DNA from: an uncultured Verrucomicrobiota bacterium
GTDB taxonomy: Bacteria > Verrucomicrobiota > Verrucomicrobiia > Limisphaerales > UBA9464
DNA length: 14,064 nucleotides
Assembly: GCA_903925515.1 (NCBI GenBank)
Contig: CAIYFP010000590.1
Location: 1-14,064, forward strand
Direction: 5' to 3'
Part shown: piece after piece, positions 1 to 6,674 of the stretch
Layout: every line of letters begins with the position of its first letter
Numbering within the stretch: the stretch's first letter is position 1
Made by a program: the position numbers and the translations under genes
The notes under the pieces: model-generated
Told to the model about the DNA's origin: nothing
Databases searched by the model: none
The model's input: only the letters and a program-made list of their open reading frames with translations

Positions 1-1
1 G

Positions 2-2023
2 ACGTTCCTTGGGCTGACGTTGAACTGCGCCCGCTGCCATGCGCACAAGTTCGACCCGATCCCGCAGGCGGACTACTACCGGGAGCGGGCGGTGTTCGCG
101 GGGGTATTCCACGGGGATCGGTCGCATGCAACGGCCCGCGAGGTGGAGGAGGCCAAGGAACGGGAGCGACGGCGGTCGGAGCGGCTGGGCTCGGTGACGC
201 GACGGCTGTCGGAACTGGATGCGTTGGCAGACGCGCGGCATGGCGCAGGCAGCGGGGGCTTGGTGGCGCCGTTGACACGATGGTCGTTCAGGGCGGGTGT
301 CGCGGACGCGGCGGGGGACATGGGCGTGCGACTGGAGGGGGGAGCGACGATTGCCGATGGAAGGCTGTGGTTGGATGGGCGTGGCGGGCATGCGCGTGGG
401 AGCGCGTTGGGCGTTGAGCTGGGAGAGTTCACGCTGGAGGCGTGGGTCGAGCTGGACGGGCTCGGGCAACGGGGCGGAGGCGTGGTGAGCATCGAGTCGG
501 CGAATGGCGCGGAGTTTGACTCCATCGTTTTCGGCGAGCGCGAGGCCGGGAAATGGATGGCGGGCTCGGAGGGGTTTGCGAGGACACGAAGCCTTGGCGG
601 CGCGGCGGAGGCTGCCGGGACCGGGGAGCGGCTGCACGTGGCGCTGACCCGTGCGATGGACGGACGGATCACGTTTTACCGGAACGGGACGGTGCTGGGG
701 GAATCCTACGTTCCCGGGGGCGCGCCGGTGCCGCGGTACGCGAAGGACGCGCGGATCCTGGTGGGGCAACGTCACACGGGCGGCGGGAATGCGTTCCTGC
801 GGGGGGCGGTGGACGAGGCGCGGGTCTATGACCGTGCGTTGATCGGGGAGGAGGTTCGGCGATCCTTCGAGGCGGGGCCGGACGCGGCGATGCCGGGATT
901 GTCGGGCCGGGATTCGCTGCGGACTTCCGGGGAGATGAGGGAGCGGGAGGCGTTGATGGCGGAGCGAGCCGGGCTTGCGAGGTCCTTGCCTTCCATGGTG
1001 GAGGCGCGCGCGTACGCGGCCATGGCGAGGGAGCCCGGCCCGACGCGCGTGCTGGGGCGCGGGGAGCCGTCGCGTCCCGGGGCGTTGGTGGCCCCTGGCG
1101 CGCCGGGCTTGATGGCATGCTGGCCGGGCGAGCTGGGCCTGAAGCCGGATGCGGGGGAGCGGGAGCGTCGGCTACGGTTCGCCGAGTGGGTGGCGTCGGG
1201 GATGAACCCGCTGACGGCCCGCGTGATCGTGAACCGCGTGTGGCAGCATCACTTTGGTCGAGGGTTGGTGGGGTCGCCGAACGACCTTGGGACGATGGGC
1301 GAGCGACCGACGCATCCGGAGCTTCTGGAATGGCTGGCGAGCTGGTTCGTGGACCCGGCGCGCGGGAACGGGTCGCTGAAGAGCCTCCACCGGCTCTTGC
1401 TGACGACGGAGGCGTTTGGGCGTGCGTCGCGGCCGGTGGCGACGGCCGGGGCGAAGCTTCCGCCGGGGCTGGACCCGGCGTCGTTGCTGGGCTGGTTCCC
1501 GGCGCGACGGCACGAGGCGGAGGTGGTGCGGGACGCGATGTTGGCGGTGTCGGGCGAGTTGGTCCGCGACATGGGCGGACCGGGGTTCCGGGCGTTCGAG
1601 CATCGGGGCGGGGGCGGGCAAAACGAGTATTTTGCCGCGGACAAGGTGGGGGCGGAGTTCGCGCGCCGGACGTTGTACCGGACAGGCGTGCATTCCGCGC
1701 GGGACCCGCTGCTGGATGGGCTGGACTGCCCGGAGTTCTCGACGCGGACGCCGGTGCGCGCCTCGACGACCACGCCGTTGCAGGCGTTGTCGTTGATGAA
1801 CGGGACCTTCGTCCAGCGGCAGGCGGAGCGCGCGGCGGAGCGTGCGATGTCGGTGCATCCCGGGGCATTGGACCGGCAGGTGGCGTGGTTGTGGACGAGG
1901 GCGCTGGGACGGAGGCCGGGGCGGGAGGAATTGGCGATGGCCGTGGACATGGCGCGGGGCGGCACGTTGGCGGACGTGGCATGGGCGTTGTTGAACTCGA
2001 ACGAGTTTGTGCACTTGCGATGA
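2..2023 (+). CDS. PSCyt1 (DUF1549) / LamG-like / DUF1553 protein, 5' partial
   Basis: The reading frame is open from the window edge, so the start lies outside; a TTG at 20 is inside the conserved DUF1549 block and is not the start. The first residues (FLGLT then NCARCHAHKFDPI) hold a C-x-x-C-H c-type haem motif (Cys codons at 26 and 35, His at 38) in the usual DUF1549 context. From about 270 to 870 follows a concanavalin A/LamG-like jelly-roll insert, with FTLEAWVEL near its start and VDEARVYDRAL at its end. From about 1166 to the stop is DUF1553, recognisable by NPLTARVIVNRVWQHHFGRG and TTPLQALSLMN. Such proteins are exported and, in Planctomycetota and Verrucomicrobiota, are usually paired with DUF1501 proteins, often in polysaccharide-related loci; the exact reaction is unknown. 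The stop overlaps the next start as ATGA, so the pair is almost certainly co-translated. Confidence 0.93.
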   Translation, partial: TFLGLTLNCARCHAHKFDPIPQADYYRERAVFAGVFHGDRSHATAREVEEAKERERRRSERLGSVTRRLSELDALADARHGAGSGGLVAPLTRWSFRAGVADAAGDMGVRLEGGATIADGRLWLDGRGGHARGSALGVELGEFTLEAWVELDGLGQRGGGVVSIESANGAEFDSIVFGEREAGKWMAGSEGFARTRSLGGAAEAAGTGERLHVALTRAMDGRITFYRNGTVLGESYVPGGAPVPRYAKDARILVGQRHTGGGNAFLRGAVDEARVYDRALIGEEVRRSFEAGPDAAMPGLSGRDSLRTSGEMREREALMAERAGLARSLPSMVEARAYAAMAREPGPTRVLGRGEPSRPGALVAPGAPGLMACWPGELGLKPDAGERERRLRFAEWVASGMNPLTARVIVNRVWQHHFGRGLVGSPNDLGTMGERPTHPELLEWLASWFVDPARGNGSLKSLHRLLLTTEAFGRASRPVATAGAKLPPGLDPASLLGWFPARRHEAEVVRDAMLAVSGELVRDMGGPGFRAFEHRGGGGQNEYFAADKVGAEFARRTLYRTGVHSARDPLLDGLDCPEFSTRTPVRASTTTPLQALSLMNGTFVQRQAERAAERAMSVHPGALDRQVAWLWTRALGRRPGREELAMAVDMARGGTLADVAWALLNSNEFVHLR

Positions 2024-3528
2024 ACAGGGGTGAAGGACGGACGGCGCGGGAGGATGGCGAGGCCTCGATGGGCCTGAGCCGGCGGCATTTCCTGCGTGCG
2101 ACGGGGTCGGGGTTTGGCTCGGTGGCGCTGGGATGGCTGCTGGCGCGGGACGGGCGCGCCGGGGCGTCCGTGCCGGGGGCGGCGGGATCGCCGTACGCGG
2201 CGCGTTCGCCCATGCACGCGCCGCGGGCGCGACGGGTGATCCACGTTTGCGCGCTGGGGGGCGTGAGTCACGTGGACACGTTCGACTACAAGCCGGAGCT
2301 GGAGCGTCGGAACGGCCAGACGACGGACCTGAAGTTCGACACGTTCTTTGCGCAGCCGGGGCGGCTGATGAAGAGCCCCTTTGCGTTTCGTCGGCATGGA
2401 CAGACGGGGAGGTGGGTGAGCGAGCTGCTGCCCCATCTTGCGCAGCGGGTGGACGACCTTGCGTTCATCCATTCGATGAAGTCGCGGAGCGCGAACCACA
2501 CGCCGGCGACGTTCCTGATGAACTCGGGGTACACGTTCAACGGGTTCCCGGCGGCGGGCTCATGGGTGAGCCATGCGCTGGGCTCGGAGAACGAGGACCT
2601 GCCGGCGTTCGTCGTGTTGCCGGACCCTCGCCAGATGCCTGCCGGCGGATCGATCAACTGGACGTCGGGGTTCCTGCCGGGGACGCACCAAGGGGTGGCG
2701 CTGAGGCCGGGGGCGAGGGACCTGATCCCGGACCTCCGGCCTGGCGGGGGGATCGAGGCGGGACGACTGGAGGGCCGCCGGGCGTTGCTGGGGCGGCTGA
2801 ACGCCTCGGACATGGCGTTGAATGGGGACGATCCGGTGCTGGCGACGCGCATCCGGGCGTACGAGATGGCGGGGCGGATGCAACTCGCGGTGCCGGAGCT
2901 GGGCGACCTTGCGCGGGAAAGCGCCCGCACGCGCGCGATGTACGGGCTGGACCACCCGCATGCGGCGACGGCGGCGTTCGGGAGGAACTGCCTGCTTGCG
3001 CGCCGGCTTTGCGAGCGAGGGGTGCGGTTCGTGCAGGTGTTGAACGGGGGGCAGTTCGGCAGCCCGCGCGTGAACTGGGACGGGCACGAGAACATCGTGG
3101 AAAACCACCGTGCGCAGGCATGGGTGATGGACCAGCCGTTGGCGGCGCTGTTGTCGGACCTGCGCGAACGGGGGCTGATGGACGAGACGTTGGTGGTGTG
3201 GACGACGGAGTTTGGCCGCACGCCGATCACGCAGGGCAACGACGGCAAGGGCCGGGACCACCATCCGTTGGCGTTCACGATCTTCCTCGCCGGCGCGGGC
3301 ATCCATGCCGGGGCGACGCACGGCTCCAGCGACGAGATCGGCTATGCGGCGTCGGTGGACCCGGCGGAGTTCTACGACGTGCACGCGACGGTCCTGCACC
3401 TGCTGGGGCTGGACCACAAGCGGCTCACGTTCCGGCACAATGGGATCGACCGAAGACTGACGGACGTGCATGGCGAGGTGCTGGGCAAGATCCTGCGGGA
3501 TCCCATGGGGGTCGGGGCTGACGCGTGA
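2020..3528 (+). CDS. DUF1501 family protein, Tat-exported, alkaline-phosphatase/sulfatase-like fold
   Basis: This gene encodes 502 residues. The N-terminus has a twin-arginine signal (SRRHFLR at residues 20-26, then a hydrophobic stretch to about residue 42), so the protein is probably exported folded through Tat. DUF1501 hallmarks are visible: GGVSHVDTFDYKP (residues 80-92), the SRSANHTPATFLMNSG block near 155-170, and near the C-terminus VVWTTEFGRTP, GKGRDHHP and a HGSSDEIGY block, the His/Asp-rich parts resembling metal sites of alkaline-phosphatase-like enzymes. The substrate is unknown. I chose the ATG at 2020 because it forms an ATGA overlap with the DUF1553 gene; ATG at 2068 would also keep the whole Tat signal. 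The frame stays open far upstream, but that part is a shadow of the DUF1553 gene. Its tight pairing with DUF1553 suggests that the two act together in the periplasm. Confidence 0.93.
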   Translation: MNRGEGRTAREDGEASMGLSRRHFLRATGSGFGSVALGWLLARDGRAGASVPGAAGSPYAARSPMHAPRARRVIHVCALGGVSHVDTFDYKPELERRNGQTTDLKFDTFFAQPGRLMKSPFAFRRHGQTGRWVSELLPHLAQRVDDLAFIHSMKSRSANHTPATFLMNSGYTFNGFPAAGSWVSHALGSENEDLPAFVVLPDPRQMPAGGSINWTSGFLPGTHQGVALRPGARDLIPDLRPGGGIEAGRLEGRRALLGRLNASDMALNGDDPVLATRIRAYEMAGRMQLAVPELGDLARESARTRAMYGLDHPHAATAAFGRNCLLARRLCERGVRFVQVLNGGQFGSPRVNWDGHENIVENHRAQAWVMDQPLAALLSDLRERGLMDETLVVWTTEFGRTPITQGNDGKGRDHHPLAFTIFLAGAGIHAGATHGSSDEIGYAASVDPAEFYDVHATVLHLLGLDHKRLTFRHNGIDRRLTDVHGEVLGKILRDPMGVGADA

Positions 3529-3548
3529 GGGCGAAGGGACGGCAAGAC

Positions 3549-4043
3549 ATGAACGGGGCGAGCATGACGCGGACGTGGGCGAGGTGGGGAGGCATGGCAT
3601 CGCTCGGGCTCGCGTTGGCGACGGGATGCGCGGGCCGGCGAGGCACGGCATCCCTCGGCCGGGCGCATGGCGAGGAGGCGGCGATTCGCGGTGTGCTGGG
3701 CGCGCAGGTCGAGGCCTGGAACCGGGGGTCCATCGACGGCTTCATGATGGGGTACGATGCCTCGCCGGGCACGCGGTTTGCCTCGGGCGGCGACGTCACG
3801 GTGGGCTGGGAGACGGTGCTGCGGCGTTACAAGGCGCGCTATGCGACGCGCGAGGCGATGGGCCGGCTGGAGTTCTCGGGGCTGGACGTTCGGGTGATGT
3901 CGGCGGACGACGCGTTGGTGTTCGGGCGATGGACCCTGGCCCGTGCGGAGGACAAGCCGACGGGCTTGTTCACGTTGTGGATGCATCGCACGGCGGCGGG
4001 ATGGAGGGTGGTGCACGACCACACGTCGTCGGCGCAGCCGTGA
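3549..4043 (+). CDS. NTF2-like (SnoaL/DUF4440-type) putative lipoprotein
   Basis: About 164 residues from ATG 3549, which has AAGGGA 9 bases upstream; a GTG at 3525 overlapping the DUF1501 stop (GTGA) and an ATG at 3564 are alternatives. The N-terminus is a short basic stretch followed by a hydrophobic segment ending in LATGC (Cys27 from ATG 3549), an acceptable although not canonical lipobox, so outer-membrane or periplasmic anchoring is likely. The rest matches the cone-shaped NTF2-like fold: an initial helix (EAAIRGVLGAQVEAWNRG), a FASGGDVTVGWETVLRRYKARY block, and the C-terminal strands ending in GWRVVHDHTSS, very typical of DUF4440/SgcJ-like proteins. These bind or isomerise small molecules, but no ligand can be inferred. 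It is probably the third gene of the DUF1553-DUF1501 unit. Confidence 0.85.
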   Translation: MNGASMTRTWARWGGMASLGLALATGCAGRRGTASLGRAHGEEAAIRGVLGAQVEAWNRGSIDGFMMGYDASPGTRFASGGDVTVGWETVLRRYKARYATREAMGRLEFSGLDVRVMSADDALVFGRWTLARAEDKPTGLFTLWMHRTAAGWRVVHDHTSSAQP

Positions 4044-4283
4044 TGCCCGGGGCGTCGGCGGCTGCGGGTTGGGGGGCCGCCTTGCACGCGTCGGGGGGGC
4101 GGGGGGCCGGTCTCGGGGAAGCCGGCTGGATTTCCCGCTGCCCGGAGGAAGGCACGCCCTTGCTGGCGCAGGGTGTACGCAAGGGAAGCGCGGCGGGCGC
4201 GGGCAGGCCGCGGCGGCTCGCACGCGGCGGGCGCGGGGACGGCGGTCGTTGACGGTGGCCGGGATTCATGGTGGCAATGGTGC

Positions 4284-4994
4284 GTGAGCATCGGGCGAGG
4301 GACGCGTGGCGTGGCGGGATTCACGTTGATCGAGCTGCTGGTGGTGGTGGCGATCATCGCGATCCTTGCGGGCTTGCTGGTGCCGGTGCTGGGCAGGGGG
4401 CGGGACAAGGCACGCGCCGCGGCATGCCAGAGCAACCTCCGGCAACTGACGATGGCGGCGATGATGTACGACGAGGACCACCGGACGTACCCGATTGGGT
4501 GGCCCTTGGCGGACTGGCTCACGACGACGGTGCCGCCGATCTGGTATCGCCAGTTGCAACCCTACGTGGGGCGCACCACGAGGACGGCGGGGCAGGGCAT
4601 CTTCATCTGCCCGTCGTCGTTGCAACGGAAGGACCAGAAGACGGGGGGCGCGCTCGTGACGGGGGGCTTCTGGGGCTACCTCGCCTACGCGCAAAACGCG
4701 TTCATCAACAATGGCAGGCGCGACGTCGGGTCGAGCCAACTGGCGGACCCGGTCGGGACGGTTCTTTATGGGGACACGGACGGGTGGGATGCGTGCCTGT
4801 ACCCGGACGGGTCGGGCGGGGCGAACGTCTGCTTCCGGCACAGCGGCGGGAACGAGCGGAGCACGGAGACGGAGCGCGGGGTGACGGGCATGGCCAAGAG
4901 GGGGAAGTTCCGCGCGAACATGGGTTTTGCGGACGGGCACGTGGAGCTTCGGCGGGACGCGCCGCGGCGGTTGTTCACGCTGGAGGCGGACTAG
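4284..4994 (+). CDS. Pseudopilin-like secreted protein with prepilin N-terminal cleavage/methylation motif
   Basis: About 236 residues. From GTG 4284 the leader is MSIGRGTRGVAG, followed by the processing site G12|F13 and FTLIELLVVVAIIAILAGLL, with Glu at mature position 5 as in type IV pilins and type II secretion pseudopilins. The frame continues upstream to a GTG at 4173, but that would give an unusually long leader of 49 residues. The body contains CQSNLRQLTMAAMMYDEDH and a C-terminal MGFADGHVELRR, the tail of the H-X9-DG type found in very numerous PVC pseudopilin-like proteins. Here the His and the DG are 30 residues apart instead of 9. It is probably processed by a prepilin peptidase and held in or beyond the inner membrane; its role is unknown. 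Spacing of 240 bases from the lipoprotein gene suggests separate transcription. The ribosome binding site is weak. Confidence 0.88.
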   Translation: MSIGRGTRGVAGFTLIELLVVVAIIAILAGLLVPVLGRGRDKARAAACQSNLRQLTMAAMMYDEDHRTYPIGWPLADWLTTTVPPIWYRQLQPYVGRTTRTAGQGIFICPSSLQRKDQKTGGALVTGGFWGYLAYAQNAFINNGRRDVGSSQLADPVGTVLYGDTDGWDACLYPDGSGGANVCFRHSGGNERSTETERGVTGMAKRGKFRANMGFADGHVELRRDAPRRLFTLEAD

Positions 4995-5064
4995 CCAGGG
5001 TCGGGGGCGGGGGCTGGATTCGTGGTTGAGCGAGGGGCGTGGCGGTCCTTAGCGTCGGGGGCCG

Positions 5065-6123
5065 ATGACTCCCGCAGCGCAGTACCTGGAGCGCAGCCGA
5101 CGGATGGTTGCGCGCGTCGAGGACCAGCTTCCCGAGATCCGGACGGCCGGCCGATGGTTTGCCGAGGCGATCCTCCGGGGGCGCATGGTGCATCTCTTTG
5201 GATCGGGCCATAGCCGCATCCTGGTCGAGGAGATGTGGCCTCGGTACGGGTCGTTCCCGGGGTTCAACCCGATCGTCGAGTTGTCCTTGAGCTTCCACAA
5301 CCTCGTGGTGGGGGCGAACGGGCAGCGGCAGGCGATGTTCCTTGAGAACGTGCCGGGATTGGCGGCGCGCATCCTGCGCAACTTCGACGTGAGCGCGGAC
5401 GACTGCGCGTTGGTGGCGTCGTCGTCCGGCTGCAACGTGGTGCCGACGGAGATGGCGGAGGCATTTCGGAGGCGCGGGGTGCGGGTGGTGGCGATCGTGT
5501 CGCGAGAGCACTCCTTGAAGAGCCAGAGCGGGCGTGCGGACGGGCGTCGGTTGCAGGACTTCGCGGACCTTGTGCTGGACACGGGTGCTCCCGCCGGGGA
5601 CGCGATGGTGCGGGTGGAGGGGTTGAGCACGCCGGTGTCGCCGGGCTCGACGGTGGGCGGCTGCCTGCTGGTGAACGCGATCAAGGCCGAGGTGGCGGAT
5701 CGTCTCGTGCGCGCGGGGCAACCCCCGACGGTCCTGACGGCGGCCGCGTTGGTGGGCAAGGAACGTGCGACGGCGTTGTTTGAGTCGGCCTACGACGAGC
5801 ATGCGCGGCGGATGGCAGGGTTGTACGCGCACCTTGGCGAGGGGCGCCGGCCGGAGGAGGGGGGGCATGGCCGGGGGGACAGGGCGTCGTTGTCACCGCC
5901 CGGGGCGCCCGGACCGGGAAGGGCGGGCGAGGGGCGCGGATCGCGAACGGGGAATGAACGGTCCCGTGCGCAGGGTTCTGCCGGGAAGGACGGACGTCGC
6001 GGGGACGGCCGGGGACGGGATGAGCGAGGAAGGAATTCGACGGCCGCCGAAGGGATGTCATGGAGCCCTGGCGATGGGCGCGGGCGCACGGGGTCATCGG
6101 GCCGGGCCGGCAGGCGGGATTAA
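5065..6123 (+). CDS. SIS-domain sugar-phosphate protein (UPF0309 / sugar isomerase domain) with C-terminal extension
   Basis: 352 residues. Residues 1-255 match the UPF0309-type SIS family: an N-terminal helical part, MVHLFGSGHSRILVEEMWPRYG (41-62) forming the first phosphosugar-binding loop, the second loop VASSSGCNVVP (117-127), and a VSPGSTVGGCLLVNAIKAEVADRL block (191-214). Relatives bind or isomerise sugar phosphates, often amino-sugar phosphates, in the cytoplasm; the substrate cannot be told here. Family members are usually about 240-250 residues and end near the LFESAYDEHARRMAGLY stretch. Here the frame runs on for about 90 Gly/Arg/Ser-rich residues (from nucleotide 5845) with visibly weaker G/C preference at third codon positions. 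That tail may be disordered, or may exist because the ancestral stop was lost. ATG 5065 is the only start close to the conserved domain; a short G-run precedes it. Confidence 0.88.
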   Translation: MTPAAQYLERSRRMVARVEDQLPEIRTAGRWFAEAILRGRMVHLFGSGHSRILVEEMWPRYGSFPGFNPIVELSLSFHNLVVGANGQRQAMFLENVPGLAARILRNFDVSADDCALVASSSGCNVVPTEMAEAFRRRGVRVVAIVSREHSLKSQSGRADGRRLQDFADLVLDTGAPAGDAMVRVEGLSTPVSPGSTVGGCLLVNAIKAEVADRLVRAGQPPTVLTAAALVGKERATALFESAYDEHARRMAGLYAHLGEGRRPEEGGHGRGDRASLSPPGAPGPGRAGEGRGSRTGNERSRAQGSAGKDGRRGDGRGRDERGRNSTAAEGMSWSPGDGRGRTGSSGRAGRRD

Positions 6124-6124
6124 G

Positions 6125-6139
6125 GGCACCGACCGTGCC
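6125..6139 (+). terminator. Small hairpin directly after the SIS-gene stop, possible terminator
   Basis: GGCAC and GTGCC form a perfect 5-base-pair stem around a 5-base loop, two bases after the TAA at 6121-6123. No T-run follows, so it is not a classical intrinsic terminator. It could help termination or be chance in a GC-rich region. Confidence 0.2.
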
Positions 6140-6237
6140 GGGCGAGGTCACGAGGGTCTTGGAATGCGAGGGCTTGGCCGAAAGTTTGGTTGCCCGCGAC
6201 GGGGTTTCGGCCCGTGATTTCGGGGGGGAACCAATCC

Positions 6238-6465
6238 ATGAAGAGAACAACCTCTGGCGAGAATGCCCGCAAGAAGGCGGGCGCGGGCAAGGCGGGCAAG
6301 GCGGGCAAGCGCTCCGCGCCGTCGCGCACGGCGACGGCGGCAAGCAAGGGTTCCCGTGCGAACGCGGTCCGCGTGCGCGGGAAGAATGGCGAGCCCGGCC
6401 CCGAGATCACCCTGGCAGGGGGGCCGGGCATCCGGGACGGGCGTGGGTCGGACAAGGCGGGCTAG
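6238..6465 (+). CDS. Small Lys/Ala/Gly-rich basic protein, possibly DNA- or RNA-binding
   Basis: 75 residues from ATG 6238, preceded by a G-rich ribosome-binding-like stretch (GGGGGGAA about 7 bases upstream). I do not recognise a family. About 18 of 75 residues are Lys or Arg. The N-terminal half (KKAGAGKAGKAGKR, residues 12-25) resembles Lys/Ala/Gly tails of histone H1-like bacterial proteins; the C-terminal half (GKNGEPGPEITLAGGPG) is Gly/Pro-rich. No hydrophobic core or membrane segment is visible, so it is probably disordered and could bind nucleic acid. About 87% of its codons end in G or C, as in the clear genes here and unlike the SIS tail just upstream, which supports real coding. 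The same frame opens at 6190, but ATG 6238 fits the ribosome binding site better. It could still be a chance frame. Confidence 0.5.
   Translation: MKRTTSGENARKKAGAGKAGKAGKRSAPSRTATAASKGSRANAVRVRGKNGEPGPEITLAGGPGIRDGRGSDKAG
6285..6310 (+). repeat. Nine-base tandem repeat inside the basic-protein gene
   Basis: The unit GGGCAAGGC occurs 2.9 times in a row and encodes a Gly-Lys-Ala period. It is in frame, so copy-number change would lengthen or shorten the basic stretch by three residues per unit. Confidence 0.7.
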
Positions 6466-6507
6466 CGTCCTGCCTGGTCCATCGCGGGTGGTGGGTTGCT
6501 CCATGAA

Positions 6508-6633
6508 GGCCCCGGGGCCCCCGGGGAGCAGCCCGAAGGGCCTCGGCCCTTTCCGTGTCCCACCCCGGGGCTCGCGCCTCGTTGGACGCGAAAAACCCTC
6601 GCGTCGAAACACCAGCCCGTCGTGGGACACGAC
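6508..6633. other. Cluster of four inverted repeats between convergent genes
   Basis: The gap between the basic protein (stop 6465) and the convergent kinase gene (stop at 6675) holds four perfect inverted repeats: the 12-base palindrome GGCCCCGGGGCC (6508-6519); AAGGGC with GCCCTT around CTCG (6536-6551); GACGCGA with TCGCGTC around a 7-base loop (6585-6605); and GTCGTG with CACGAC around GGA (6619-6633). None has a T-run in either direction. Position suggests termination or RNA 3'-end protection for one or both convergent transcripts. Chance is a real alternative at this GC content, although the 6585 hairpin has an A-rich loop and a 7-base-pair stem. Confidence 0.4.
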
Positions 6634-6674
6634 ACGAGGTGGGGGGCGTCACGCTCCCCGAGCTGCGAGCGCGG

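Noticed and set aside
669..2213. A 514-codon - strand frame opposite the DUF1553 gene
   Set aside because: The product is Pro/Ser/Arg/Ala low complexity, the usual mirror of a GC-rich gene, while the + strand shows clear domains.
4173..4283. GTG 4173 as an earlier start of the pseudopilin-like gene
   Set aside because: It would give a leader of 49 residues before the processing site; GTG 4284 gives a normal 12-residue leader.
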